NCBI GenBank assembly: GCA_029261035.1
Contig: JAJDCD010000008.1
Span: 372,001-436,000, forward strand
Length of the DNA stretch: 64,000 bases
Direction: 5' to 3'
DNA from: Candidatus Omnitrophota bacterium
GTDB taxonomy: Bacteria; Omnitrophota; Omnitrophia; Omnitrophales; JACROU01
Below, one piece after another: positions 18,827 through 26,771 of this stretch. The notes below the pieces were generated by a model. That model saw only the letters and a program-made list of their open reading frames with translations, was not told the origin of the DNA and ran no database searches. The position numbers were made by a program, and so were the translations under genes. Every line of letters starts with the position of its first letter. Position 1 is the first letter of the stretch.

Positions 18827-19104
18827 CGTCGGAATTTGTCCAATAAATCAAAAAGCTCGTTTAACTTCTCTTCCTTTTGCTTCTTAGATTTTCCCTCAAA
18901 CGCTGTCTGTGCGCAAGTATTTAAATGATCTTTAAGAATATTCGCTTCAACTCTCTTAAGGGCGCCTATAATTGCACTTGTAGCATTTAGAATATCGACA
19001 CAATAGCGTTCAGCCTCAATCATCTTCTGAACGCCTCGGACTTGGCCCTCGATACGCCTAAGAGACGTTAACTTATTCTTATGACATGTCCCTTTTTTCT
19101 TCAT
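18823..19104 (-). CDS. csoR: CsoR/RcnR-family copper-sensing repressor
   Basis: 93 aa from ATG 19104; an upstream in-frame start would sit inside the operator. All-helical DUF156 fold: LRRIEGQVRGVQKMIE, RYCVDIL, then HLNTC. The Cys and the His-x3-Cys pair match the C-H-C Cu(I)-binding triad of CsoR. Copper binding releases the repressor from DNA. It is the first gene of the operon leading to the small Cys protein, cusCBA and the copper ATPase, with a matching operator immediately upstream. Confidence 0.9.
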   Translation of the reverse strand: MKKKGTCHKNKLTSLRRIEGQVRGVQKMIEAERYCVDILNATSAIIGALKRVEANILKDHLNTCAQTAFEGKSKKQKEEKLNELFDLLDKFRR

Positions 19105-19110
19105 GCTAGA

Positions 19111-19140
19111 AGCATACCATACCCCCAATGGGTATGTCAA
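19111..19140 (-). promoter_or_regulatory. csoR promoter with CsoR operator
   Basis: TTGACA (19140-19135), an 18-bp spacer and TATGCT (19116-19111). The spacer is filled by ATACCCCCAATGGGTAT (19119-19135), the pseudo-palindromic G/C-tract operator bound by CsoR proteins; it resembles the Bacillus copZA operator. The layout predicts autorepression relieved by Cu(I). Confidence 0.82.
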
Positions 19141-19177
19141 ATCCATTCAAAAACAGAGGGATTGAAGCCAATCCTGC

Positions 19178-19597
19178 CTAATCTATTCCTTTTTTGCCTG
19201 CCGCCTTGAATTTGGTGTGAATCATATCACGGACTTTGCGAAACTCATTGATAACGTTCTCTGTAATTTCTTGGTCATGAGGTGGGTCAGGGAAACTCCA
19301 GTGGAGCTTTTTAGCTACCTTTAAGTAAACAGGGCATGATTCCTTAGCATTGTCACAAACGGTGATGACATAATCAAAAGCAATATCCTTAAACTCATCC
19401 AGATGTTGTGACTCATGACCAGAAATATCAATCCCAATTTCAGCCATAACTTTTATGGCGGTATCATTTACTTTTGAGGGCTTAGTCCCAGCACTGTAAA
19501 CTTCGTATTTATCCGCCCCATAATGACGCAAGACTCCCTCAGCCATCTGAGAGCGGCAAGAGTTACCCGTGCATAAAATTAAGACTTTTTCTTTCAC
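19178..19597 (-). CDS. arsC: arsenate reductase, thioredoxin-coupled LMW-PTP type
   Basis: 139 aa with a GTG start and GGAAGG upstream. The N-terminal anion loop CTGNSCRS contains the nucleophilic Cys, and the redox pair is supplied by CDNAKESC near residues 80-88. YSAGTKPS and FPDPPH complete the family pattern. It reduces As(V) to As(III), which the nearby ACR3 exports. It is the last gene of the ACR3 operon, and about 75 bp separate it from the csoR start. Confidence 0.93.
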   Translation of the reverse strand: MKEKVLILCTGNSCRSQMAEGVLRHYGADKYEVYSAGTKPSKVNDTAIKVMAEIGIDISGHESQHLDEFKDIAFDYVITVCDNAKESCPVYLKVAKKLHWSFPDPPHDQEITENVINEFRKVRDMIHTKFKAAGKKGID

Positions 19598-19609
19598 AAC
19601 ACACCTTCC

Positions 19610-19819
19610 TCACATTAACTTATTGACTAAAAGCAGGACTGCTCCCCAAATCGCCAGGTTTACTAAAAATATAATAATCCTTGCTCTTCTAATTGACTCT
19701 TTATCTGATGAAATTCCATTTTTAATAAAATAGGCATCTTTATTAAAACACGCTATTAGGGTGCCAAGCCCAAGAAAAGCAAAGCACATTGTTTGAATAA
19801 TTACCTTAAAAGATTCCAT
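19610..19819 (-). CDS. small two-TM membrane protein
   Basis: 69 aa. Two hydrophobic helices (about residues 5-24 and 47-67) are joined by a polar loop (NKDAYFIKNGISSDKES). It lies between the ACR3 gene (6 bp) and arsC (12 bp), so it is very likely part of the ars operon, but I do not recognise a family. An accessory role in arsenite export is only positional inference. Confidence 0.5.
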   Translation of the reverse strand: MESFKVIIQTMCFAFLGLGTLIACFNKDAYFIKNGISSDKESIRRARIIIFLVNLAIWGAVLLLVNKLM

Positions 19820-19825
19820 ACCTTA

Positions 19826-20992
19826 TCAATCAAACCAATTTCTTGTTTTTTGACAAATTCTAACCAGCATAAGCATGACTGGAACTTCAATTAGCACTCC
19901 CACCACCGTAGCTAATGCTGCCCCAGACGACAACCCAAAAAGCATTGTTGCTGTCGCAATGGCTACCTCAAAATGGTTACTTGCTCCTATCATCGCTGAG
20001 GGTGCTGCATCTTCGTATTTAAGCCGCATTTTCTTTGCCACCCAGTAGGTAATCGCAAAGATAAGACAAGTTTGCACAAAAAGGGGTATGGCAATCCATA
20101 AAATCATGAGGGGCTGAGAGAGAATCACTTCCCCTTTAAAAGAAAAGAGAAGCACTAAGGTTAAAAGCAATGCCGTGATGGAAACTGGCGTAAGCACATG
20201 GAGAAATTTCTCATTAAACCAATCAAGCCCCTTATGACCCAGAATCCACATTCTTGAAAAGTATCCTGCCACAAGAGGCAATGCGACATAAATAGCAATC
20301 GACAATAAAAGGGCTTCCCATGGGACAGGCATCTGCCCTACACCAAGCAAGAAGCCACCTAAGACACCATATAAAAGCAACATAGTTAAGGAATTAATAG
20401 CAACCATGACCAAAGTATGGCCATCATTCCCCTTCGCAAGAAAACCCCACACAAGCACCATTGCTGTGCAGGGTGCAATACCCAACAAAATACAGCCCGC
20501 AAAAAAGCTCCTCCATAGCGGCACCTGCAACATCTTGACACCTTCGTTCATAACAACTGTACCTGCACCATGTATTGAGCCAATAGCCCAGTCTGCCCCA
20601 GGCGGTAGTTTGACAAAATCCACGGCTTCACTGCCGATAAACCCTTTGAATAAAACCCCTAAACATAGAAAAGCTATGCCATACATCGTAAACGGCTTGA
20701 TTGCCCAATTCACAAATAGCGTTAACCCAACTGGCTTTGGAGATTTACCGGCTTTAACAACAGAAGCAAAATCGATTTTTACCATAATGGGATACATCAT
20801 AAAGAATAAGCAAATTGCAATAGGGATGGAAACCACGGGAGCATCATTGACGTAAATGGAAAACCCATCCAGCGTCTTGGCTAAACCAGGTGCGAGCTTA
20901 CCTATAAAAATACCTGCTGCGATGCAAACCAATACCCATAGAGTTAAATACTTCTCAAAAACCGACATGCTTCTATCTATCGTTTCACTCAT
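19826..20992 (-). CDS. acr3: ACR3-family arsenite efflux permease
   Basis: 388 aa from ATG 20992, which has better Shine-Dalgarno spacing to AAAGGA than the ATG two codons earlier. Ten hydrophobic segments follow the BASS/ACR3 fold. The functional Cys in TM4 is present in [13 protein letters not shown], and [11 protein letters not shown] near the C-terminus is the second conserved region. It expels arsenite or antimonite using the proton gradient. It is downstream of a MerR regulator gene by 16 bp and upstream of arsC. Confidence 0.93.
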   Translation of the reverse strand: MSETIDRSMSVFEKYLTLWVLVCIAAGIFIGKLAPGLAKTLDGFSIYVNDAPVVSIPIAICLFFMMYPIMVKIDFASVVKAGKSPKPVGLTLFVNWAIKPFTMYGIAFLCLGVLFKGFIGSEAVDFVKLPPGADWAIGSIHGAGTVVMNEGVKMLQVPLWRSFFAGCILLGIAPCTAMVLVWGFLAKGNDGHTLVMVAINSLTMLLLYGVLGGFLLGVGQMPVPWEALLLSIAIYVALPLVAGYFSRMWILGHKGLDWFNEKFLHVLTPVSITALLLTLVLLFSFKGEVILSQPLMILWIAIPLFVQTCLIFAITYWVAKKMRLKYEDAAPSAMIGASNHFEVAIATATMLFGLSSGAALATVVGVLIEVPVMLMLVRICQKTRNWFD

Positions 20993-21008
20993 TGACATAT
21001 CCTTTTAA

Positions 21009-21380
21009 TTACTGTTTTGTTGACCACTCTGAAACCAAGCATTTAAGACGCCTTCTCATGTGCTGCATCTCTTTAATCTTAGATTCGAATTCCGTTATCT
21101 TTTTAGTGAATACCTCCATAATGAGGTCGCAGCAAGGGTTCAATCCCTGCTTGCTACAGCCCATGATTGTCTTAATCTCTTCAAGAGTAAGGCCAAATGA
21201 CTGGGCTTTTTTAATGAAAGTAATTTTTTCGACATCTTGCGGAGGATATAGCCTAAAGCCGCCTGTACTTCGACTGGGCTTTTGAATTAAACCGAGCTTT
21301 TCGTAGTAGCGAAGAGTATGAGAAGAGACGCCCGTTTTGTCTGCAATTTCACCAATTTGAAGAGATTTATTTTTTATCAT
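21009..21380 (-). CDS. MerR-family metal-responsive activator
   Basis: 123 aa. The N-terminal wHTH is canonical (IGEIADKTGVSSHTLRYYEKLGLI), followed by a wing (SRSTGGFRLYP) and a dimerisation helix. Cys residues in MGCSKQG and PCCDLIME are placed like those of CadR/PbrR/MerR metal sites, so a thiophilic metal or metalloid is the likely inducer. It heads the operon with ACR3, the 69-aa protein and arsC. It is close in sequence style to the second MerR at 44165-44632. Confidence 0.88.
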   Translation of the reverse strand: MIKNKSLQIGEIADKTGVSSHTLRYYEKLGLIQKPSRSTGGFRLYPPQDVEKITFIKKAQSFGLTLEEIKTIMGCSKQGLNPCCDLIMEVFTKKITEFESKIKEMQHMRRRLKCLVSEWSTKQ

Positions 21381-21386
21381 GGCCTC

Positions 21387-21418
21387 ATTTTACACCTTAG
21401 AGCTAACTCTAAGGTCAA
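21387..21418 (-). promoter_or_regulatory. MerR-type promoter (20-bp spacer with dyad)
   Basis: TTGACC (21418-21413), a 20-bp spacer and TAAAAT (21392-21387). The dyad ACCTTAGAG-CTAA-CTCTAAGGT (21394-21415) fills the over-long spacer, the hallmark of promoters untwisted by MerR activators. The promoter drives the MerR-ACR3-arsC operon. Confidence 0.8.
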
Positions 21419-21425
21419 ATTAAAA

Positions 21426-21456
21426 AAGAAACCGCTCTATAAAGGAGCGGTTTCTT
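21426..21456 (-). terminator. rho-independent terminator between the arsR unit and the MerR promoter
   Basis: A perfect 12-bp stem (21426-21437 and 21445-21456, GAAACCGCTC core) with a 7-nt loop, followed on the minus strand by TTTTTT. It ends the arsR/27-aa peptide transcript just before the MerR-type promoter. Confidence 0.85.
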
Positions 21457-21489
21457 GCTTCGCTTAAATACAATCTATTTCTTAACTGC

Positions 21490-21573
21490 TTATGGGCAGC
21501 AAGCAAATACTTGAACCGCAGAAACAGTAACAAGCACTGCAACCATCATTAACCCAACGAAATATCTTTTCAT
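21490..21573 (-). CDS. 27-aa signal-peptide-like micro-protein ending in Cys-Cys-Pro
   Basis: ATG 21573 is preceded by GGAGGGG at ideal spacing and the frame ends at TAA 21490. The product is a short basic start (MKRYF), a hydrophobic stretch, a signal-peptidase-like VFA and a final CCP. If cleaved it would leave almost nothing, so it may stay as an uncleaved membrane peptide exposing a vicinal thiol pair. It lies 14 bp downstream of arsR and before the terminator. No known family; a coding role is supported by the Shine-Dalgarno and context only. Confidence 0.55.
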   Translation of the reverse strand: MKRYFVGLMMVAVLVTVSAVQVFACCP

Positions 21574-21587
21574 AAGCCCCTCCTTTT

Positions 21588-21983
21588 TTAACAACACTTT
21601 GTTTTTTTATTCATCAGTTTGCTATTTTGAATGCCAAGCAAGCACTTACCATTCTCTCGAATAAGCAAACGCTTGTTAAAGCGCTTCATATCTTCCTTAA
21701 AAATCTTATCTTTTGACTTCGCAACAATCTTGCATAGGTCTTTACAAATTTGGTTTAAGCTATGCCAAGCGGAGTAGTAAACCCAACGACCTTCTTTTCT
21801 AGATTGCACTAACTTAGCCTCTTTAAGTATTTCGATATGCTTTGTTATGCTGTATTGTGGCATTTCCAAAGAATCAACAAACTCACAGCCACAGATTTCC
21901 TGCTTCGACACCACCAAGAGCCTAAGTATCCTGAATCGAACTGGCTCACTAATAATTCTGATATAGTCTAAATCGCTTTTCAT
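21588..21983 (-). CDS. arsR: ArsR/SmtB-family metalloregulatory repressor
   Basis: 131 aa from ATG 21983; a longer reading would cover the operator. The winged HTH is clear: ISEPVRFRILRLL, then EICGCEFVDSL carrying the CxC metal-binding motif of ArsR helix alpha-3, then MPQYSITKHIEILKEAKLV and GRWVYYS. The C-terminus ends KKTKCC, a vicinal Cys pair that may give extra arsenite ligands. It represses its own transcript and probably the neighbouring arsenic genes. Confidence 0.9.
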   Translation of the reverse strand: MKSDLDYIRIISEPVRFRILRLLVVSKQEICGCEFVDSLEMPQYSITKHIEILKEAKLVQSRKEGRWVYYSAWHSLNQICKDLCKIVAKSKDKIFKEDMKRFNKRLLIRENGKCLLGIQNSKLMNKKTKCC

Positions 21984-22005
21984 ACTTGCCTCTAAATGCA
22001 AGTAT
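21982..22005 (-). promoter_or_regulatory. probable ArsR operator
   Basis: Inverted repeat ATACTTGC-N8-GCAAGTAT (21982-21989 and 21998-22005) directly overlaps the arsR start region. Its position fits autorepression. Confidence 0.6.
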
Positions 22006-22173
22006 AGGCCATGATGCAACCCATGTCAAGCTGTGCACTACCTCAACGAAATTTATTACGTTAAGGTGATAACTATTATATTCCAGCATTGGCACAGATT
22101 AACAGCGTTGTCTTAATTGGAGTATGCGGAAGTAAAACCAGATAAAATAGATCTTATTTTACTCCAACTGCTC

Positions 22174-22446
22174 TTAATATCCCATCGCGCAACAATGAGT
22201 GTTATTCACAGGCCTCATATGTGGGCAATAACCATCGTGGTTCCACTTATCACGGTAATACTTGCTATCATCTTGGATTGCCGTGACTAGACTTGGATCA
22301 TCAGAGGTCATCGTAACCTGCACACCGCTTTCGATCTTCTTGACCTCGGTTTTGACATCGCCTTTATCATAGTGCGCATAGACATTGTTCCAGGAGAAAA
22401 CAGCCGCCAAGAACAACAGCGTTAACACAAAAATTGACTTTTTCAT
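22174..22446 (-). CDS. small secreted His/Cys-containing protein
   Basis: 90 aa. A signal peptide (residues 1-24, ending VYA) precedes a short beta-type region (EVKKIESGVQVTMTSDDP) and a C-terminal tail rich in possible metal ligands (HDGYCPHM, THCCAMGY). Its ATG overlaps the stop of the upstream small membrane-protein frame as TAATG. It is not a family I recognise. Periplasmic metal or metalloid binding is suggested by the tail and by the ars/RND surroundings. Confidence 0.6.
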   Translation of the reverse strand: MKKSIFVLTLLFLAAVFSWNNVYAHYDKGDVKTEVKKIESGVQVTMTSDDPSLVTAIQDDSKYYRDKWNHDGYCPHMRPVNNTHCCAMGY

Positions 22447-22610
22447 TACACACCCCTTTTTCTAGAGATTCTTGTTTTATTGCTTGTTAAGCTCTTGATG
22501 ATGGCAACTATCGCCCAAACAACCAATACCCATATCGCTACTTGAAACAACATTCCCAATATGCCACCACAGTAGTAAGAATGCCCCAAAACCCATTCCA
22601 ATTTCCACAA
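22446..22610 (-). CDS. 54-aa small membrane protein, possibly frameshifted at the 5' end
   Basis: The frame reads from a TTG at 22610 through GHSYYCGGILGMLFQ and a strong TM helix (VAIWVLVVWAIVAII) to a basic tail. The pattern is typical of short single-TM proteins in metal clusters. The best Shine-Dalgarno (GGAGG, 22631-22635) is too far from the TTG and instead serves a GTG/ATG in another frame that encodes FCGNWNGFWG, a plausible beginning of the same protein. A one-base slip in the TTTTGGGG run near 22590 would join them. The stop overlaps the next gene. Confidence 0.4.
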   Translation of the reverse strand: MWKLEWVLGHSYYCGGILGMLFQVAIWVLVVWAIVAIIKSLTSNKTRISRKRGV

Positions 22611-22700
22611 AACATCGCATTCACTTCACACCTCCATGTTTTTACCTTTCACTTATAAGGACGCAGGAAGCGCGAGAAAGTTACGCTAAAATTTGAGGGA

Positions 22701-23507
22701 TTATTTCCAGCCGCAACAAGATGATTCATCCCAGGGCCAATACTTCTCCTGCTTCATCATCTTCTGCATCCATGCACCGCGAGATGAGCAGACTTCTATG
22801 GCTCTGTCAATATACGTCTTTTGCGCACCTGAAACCTGCGGCTGGATGGATTGGAGAGTGTCTTTCTGGAAGTCATTAAAGTGGACTACCTTAGAATAAA
22901 AGAGCGGTTGCTTTTCTTTGGGTAAATCCGAAATCCCATCCAAGGCCAACTTTGCTTCATCAAGCATATCCTTAATTAGGTTTTTATCAATCACTCCATT
23001 TTCCCTATAATTCGCCAAGAGTTCCTGCATTCTTCTTTCGGAAAAGGTCAGTCGAAGCTCTGTTTTTCCTTCAGAGTTAGCAGTCAGAATTAACGTAACC
23101 TTTTCTGTCATCAGTTTAAAGGGATATAAAATATCACCTGGCAATGCACTCGCAGAGGCAGTGCCGGTCGTCCAGGTTACCAACCCCACAATTAAAATCA
23201 CCGCCATAACTCTCGCAAAAGCAAATCTTGGAATGATAAACCAGTCCAGATTAAATCTAGGTTTGAATACCTTTTGTTCAGATAAATGCTTCCCTATCTT
23301 AACCAAAGCATTGTAAGCAGCATTCGTGCTTGGCTCAGCCTTTGGCGCAGATTCAAGCTTAGAGACAATGGTCAAGAGGGACTTTAGTTCTTCGGCGTGT
23401 GCAGGGTATTTTGCAAGAACTTCATCAAAAGACACACCCCTCTTTAGGTCCTCAACACAAATATCGAGTATGGTTTCTAAATTTTCATCATTCATAAAAT
23501 TACTCAC
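22701..23507 (-). CDS. DUF5667-type membrane protein, probable anti-sigma factor
   Basis: 268 aa (GTG 23507; ATG 23495 is an alternative). The N-terminal region has an anti-sigma-like pattern (LETILDICVEDLKRGVS, YPAHAEELKSLL), then a TM segment (VMAVILIVGLVTWTTG) and the DUF5667 signature (ALPGDILYPFKLMTEKV). The periplasmic C-terminus ends in ESSCCGWK. It overlaps the ECF sigma gene by 8 bp, the classical sigma/anti-sigma pairing. The terminal Cys pair may sense metal or redox state; that is inference. Confidence 0.75.
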   Translation of the reverse strand: MSNFMNDENLETILDICVEDLKRGVSFDEVLAKYPAHAEELKSLLTIVSKLESAPKAEPSTNAAYNALVKIGKHLSEQKVFKPRFNLDWFIIPRFAFARVMAVILIVGLVTWTTGTASASALPGDILYPFKLMTEKVTLILTANSEGKTELRLTFSERRMQELLANYRENGVIDKNLIKDMLDEAKLALDGISDLPKEKQPLFYSKVVHFNDFQKDTLQSIQPQVSGAQKTYIDRAIEVCSSRGAWMQKMMKQEKYWPWDESSCCGWK

Positions 23508-24111
23508 TTTTTACAATTCCTCTTAAGGCAACGAGCGCCCTAAACTGCAAGGCCTTCACCGCCCCAATGCTTTTGCCCATAATCGAAGCGATTTTTTCAT
23601 TGTCATAGCCTTCAATGAACTTAAATAGGATTACCTGCTGTTGTTCCTCACCCAATTCTCCAATGAAAGATTTTAACTCCTCTTGCGTGAAGGAATCGCC
23701 AGGCGCTTCCTTCTCCTGCGGTAGAGCTTCTAATATTTGCGTATCTACCGCATCCTCTTTTCTCACCGCCTTTCTCCTGTAATAATCGGTCAAGGCGTTC
23801 TTTGCTATCCTATAAAGCCACGCTTCAAAGTTGCCATGCTGACGTTTTATGGACTTTACCACCTTTTCAAACACCTCGCTTGACAGGTCTTCTGCATCTG
23901 CATTGGTCCGTGCGCGATAACAAAAAAAGCGATACATTTTCGGATAATAATATTCGAAGACTTCTGTTATCGCCTTCTGATCTAACTTCTTCGCCTTATC
24001 AACGATATCTTGCGAGAGCCCTTGCGATTTCAAATCATTCTCCACTTTACAAGACGCACCGGAAGAAGAATCGTTACGGTGATATTTTCTTCCAGAAACT
24101 GTATTAGACAT
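23500..24111 (-). CDS. ECF-type sigma-70 family RNA polymerase sigma factor
   Basis: 203 aa. Region 2 is recognisable (ITEVFEYYYPKMYRFFCYR, DAEDLSSEVFEKV, WLYRIAKNALTDYYRR), followed by a linker and region 4 (EEQQQVILFKFIEGYDNEKIASIMG, then SIGAVKALQFRALVAL). It overlaps lgt upstream (8 bp) and the DUF5667 anti-sigma downstream. It probably controls an envelope or metal-stress regulon, but no target promoter could be matched by eye. Confidence 0.9.
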   Translation of the reverse strand: MSNTVSGRKYHRNDSSSGASCKVENDLKSQGLSQDIVDKAKKLDQKAITEVFEYYYPKMYRFFCYRARTNADAEDLSSEVFEKVVKSIKRQHGNFEAWLYRIAKNALTDYYRRKAVRKEDAVDTQILEALPQEKEAPGDSFTQEELKSFIGELGEEQQQVILFKFIEGYDNEKIASIMGKSIGAVKALQFRALVALRGIVKSE

Positions 24112-24859
24112 GCTCTGTTTTTAAACGCCCTAGGAACAATCCACATACGCCAACAGTAATGACTGCAATACTCATAAACTGGGCCATGGTTAGACCTAAA
24201 GCAACGACGGGGTTAATCCGCCAGAATTCAATTATAAGTCTTTCGGTGCCTGCCAGAACGAGATATGTCCAGAAAACCGTTCCTGCGGGTAAATTTCTTC
24301 TTCCAACCTTAATCAAAATAAGACAAACTACAGACATAATGAACGTTTCATAAATTGGTGTTGGATGAACGGGTACTAGCGTAGGAACAGTTCCATTTGG
24401 AAATGCCATGGCCCAAGGCAAATCTGATGGTTTTCCATAATCACCATCACCTGAAAGAAGACAGCCGATACGCCCAATCGCGTAGCCTAAAGCCAGTGCG
24501 GGAGCTACAGCATCCGCTAATTGAAGCCACCGTAGCTTCTTTTTATTTACTATATAGGTGAATACAAAAATAGCCCCAATGAACCCTCCGTACCAGACTA
24601 ACCCTCCGCCAGAAAATATTGAACTCCAGGGATCGTCTAAAAAATATTTGAAATTTAGGAGAATGTAGTAAACTTTAGCGCCCAATAAACCACCTAGCAG
24701 TATTCCGGTCGTTAAAGCGTCAGCCCTGATTTTCTTCTCTAGTCCTAACCTCTTCAATTCCAGCGCAATGAGCCAATTCCCACAGAAAAACGCTACAACA
24801 ACCATCACTCCAAAACTATAAATGGTTAAAGGTCCAATACTAAAGAGTTCAGGATACAT
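24104..24859 (-). CDS. lgt: prolipoprotein diacylglyceryl transferase-like protein
   Basis: 251 aa with about seven hydrophobic segments. Family landmarks: an N-terminal IGPLTIYSFGVMVVV, GLVWYGGFIGAI, the signature region GRIGCLLSGDGDYG and HPTPIYE. Lgt transfers diacylglycerol from phosphatidylglycerol to the lipobox Cys of prelipoproteins in the inner membrane. The signature differs from the usual GRxGNFxNGE form, so this may be an island-borne divergent copy. It lies 4 bp after the P-type ATPase gene and overlaps the sigma gene. Confidence 0.85.
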   Translation of the reverse strand: MYPELFSIGPLTIYSFGVMVVVAFFCGNWLIALELKRLGLEKKIRADALTTGILLGGLLGAKVYYILLNFKYFLDDPWSSIFSGGGLVWYGGFIGAIFVFTYIVNKKKLRWLQLADAVAPALALGYAIGRIGCLLSGDGDYGKPSDLPWAMAFPNGTVPTLVPVHPTPIYETFIMSVVCLILIKVGRRNLPAGTVFWTYLVLAGTERLIIEFWRINPVVALGLTMAQFMSIAVITVGVCGLFLGRLKTEHV

Positions 24860-24863
24860 AAAT

Positions 24864-26759
24864 TTACTTTCGTGTTAATCGCAGGCCATTGGCAACGGCT
24901 AGAAGTTCTGATGCTTCATGAATTAAAACAGCGATGGCAACCGTCATCAATCCTAAAAGGGCTGAGGGAATAAGAATCGCGAGAAGCGTTAATGAAAATA
25001 CGATGTTTTGATGACTGACTCTTCTAGCTTTTTTGCCAAGTTCAATCGCATAAAGAACTTTTGTTAGATCATCCGCCATAAGAGCTGCGTCGGCCGCTTC
25101 AATCGCTGCATCCGTTCCTCCGGTCCCCATAGCAATTCCCACAGTCGCACTCGCTAAAGCAGGCGCATCATTGATTCCATCTCCCACCATTGCCACATAC
25201 TTAAATTCTTTCTTCAATTCTTCAATCGCTTTGATCTTATCTTCTGGCTTCAGACCTGCTTTTATCTTTTCAATTCCAAGATTCTCTCCGATCACTTTGG
25301 CGGTAGCTTCATTGTCACCCGTGAGCATTACGATTTTAATTCCGTCTTTTTTAAGCTCTTTAATGACATTCTGAGATTCTTTCCTTACTTCATCTCGAAT
25401 GGCGATAAGCCCTGCAATCGATTTTTTAGTTCCAACCATAATAACTGTATTGCCTTGCATTCTTAATTCATCAATCTGAGTAATCGATTCAATTTCGTGC
25501 CCTAATTCTCTGAAATACTCAGCTTTAGCAACATAAGTAGTCTCTCCATTAATATCTGCTTGGGCACCCGCACCAACCAGGGCATTAAAATTCGATGGCT
25601 CAGAAAGGTGGATCTCCATCTTTTCTGCTTTTCGCACAATTGCCTCAGCCAGCGGATGCTCTGAGTATTTCTCAACAGCATACGCAAGCTCTAGAACACG
25701 TTCCTTCTTTTCATTAATAGGAACAACAGACGTTACCTCAGGCTTTCCTTTTGTGAGCGTTCCCGTCTTATCAAAAGCAATCGCTTTAATTTTTCCAAGA
25801 TTCTCAAGATGCATACCGCCTTTAATCAGGACACCCGCCTTTCCCGCACGTCCAATTCCTGCGGCAACAGCCACAGGCGTTGACATAATCAGAGCGCATG
25901 GAGCTGCGGCAACCAAAAGCACTACGGCTTTCGCCGCCCAGACAGAAATTGAAAGACCAAATAAAAGTGGAACGATAAAAAGTAAGAGTGCGCTAATTAG
26001 TACAATTGGCGAGTAGATCTTGCCGAATCGTTCGATAAATAGCTGTGTTTTGCCTTTCTGATCCTGAGCCTCTTCAACGAGATGAACAATCTTAGAAAGC
26101 GTGTTATCTTCAAATGTCGCCGTCACCCGAACCTCTAGCACACCTGTTTGGTTCATGGTGGCTGCAAAGACTTTCATCCCCTCTTTCTTTTCAACAGGAA
26201 CTGACTCACCCGTCACGGGTGCTTCATTAACACTCGAACCCCCTTTTAAGATCTCTCCATCAGTGGGAATCGATTCACCCGGTCTCACAATAAATACGTC
26301 ACCCACCTTCAACTCTCGAGAGGGTATCTTCACCTCTTCGTCATTTCTCAAAACAGTGGCTGTTTCCGGAGCAAGATCAAGCAACTTACGAATGGAGGCT
26401 CGAGTTTTAGCAAATGTATACTCTTCCAGTCCTTCAGCAGCTCCATAGAGGAATACCAAAAAAGCGGCCTCGTCCCACATTCCAAGAATGGCAGAACCAA
26501 TGGCTGCCGCACTCATCAGCATTTCAATCCCAATCTCTCTTCTTTGAAATAAATCCTCGATACCTTCAAGAAACCAATGTTTACCTCCAATAATGATTGC
26601 AACAACATAGAACCCAATTTCAATCGATTCGGCAATCAATCCCGTATGTCTCAGAAGATAAGCCCCTATCGCAATACCACCCGCAATTAGGGCATTACGC
26701 ATCACCGGATGTTGATACCAAGATCCTTCAAATTCCTTTTTACAGCATGAATCACTCAT
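24864..26759 (-). CDS. P1B-type heavy-metal ATPase with APC instead of CPC
   Basis: 631 aa from ATG 26759 (AGAGGA 7 nt upstream). An N-terminal DSCCKKEF replaces a metal-binding domain. The actuator TGES, phosphorylation DKTGT, SEHPLAEA and [10 protein letters not shown] motifs are all present. The TM6 metal motif is A286-P-C (AAAPCALIMSTP) rather than CPC, and the last helices carry LIHEASELLAVANGLRL. This puts it closer to the Zn/Co/Cd-type branches than to copper ATPases; the ion cannot be fixed from sequence alone. It is in one operon with a TPR protein and Lgt. Confidence 0.88.
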   Translation of the reverse strand: MSDSCCKKEFEGSWYQHPVMRNALIAGGIAIGAYLLRHTGLIAESIEIGFYVVAIIIGGKHWFLEGIEDLFQRREIGIEMLMSAAAIGSAILGMWDEAAFLVFLYGAAEGLEEYTFAKTRASIRKLLDLAPETATVLRNDEEVKIPSRELKVGDVFIVRPGESIPTDGEILKGGSSVNEAPVTGESVPVEKKEGMKVFAATMNQTGVLEVRVTATFEDNTLSKIVHLVEEAQDQKGKTQLFIERFGKIYSPIVLISALLLFIVPLLFGLSISVWAAKAVVLLVAAAPCALIMSTPVAVAAGIGRAGKAGVLIKGGMHLENLGKIKAIAFDKTGTLTKGKPEVTSVVPINEKKERVLELAYAVEKYSEHPLAEAIVRKAEKMEIHLSEPSNFNALVGAGAQADINGETTYVAKAEYFRELGHEIESITQIDELRMQGNTVIMVGTKKSIAGLIAIRDEVRKESQNVIKELKKDGIKIVMLTGDNEATAKVIGENLGIEKIKAGLKPEDKIKAIEELKKEFKYVAMVGDGINDAPALASATVGIAMGTGGTDAAIEAADAALMADDLTKVLYAIELGKKARRVSHQNIVFSLTLLAILIPSALLGLMTVAIAVLIHEASELLAVANGLRLTRK

Positions 26760-26771
26760 AAACATCCTCTT

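Noticed and set aside
22480-22620. 47-aa ORF starting at the ATG with the best Shine-Dalgarno (22620)
   Set aside because: Its sequence shows no TM or family pattern, unlike the alternative frame that gives a typical small membrane protein.
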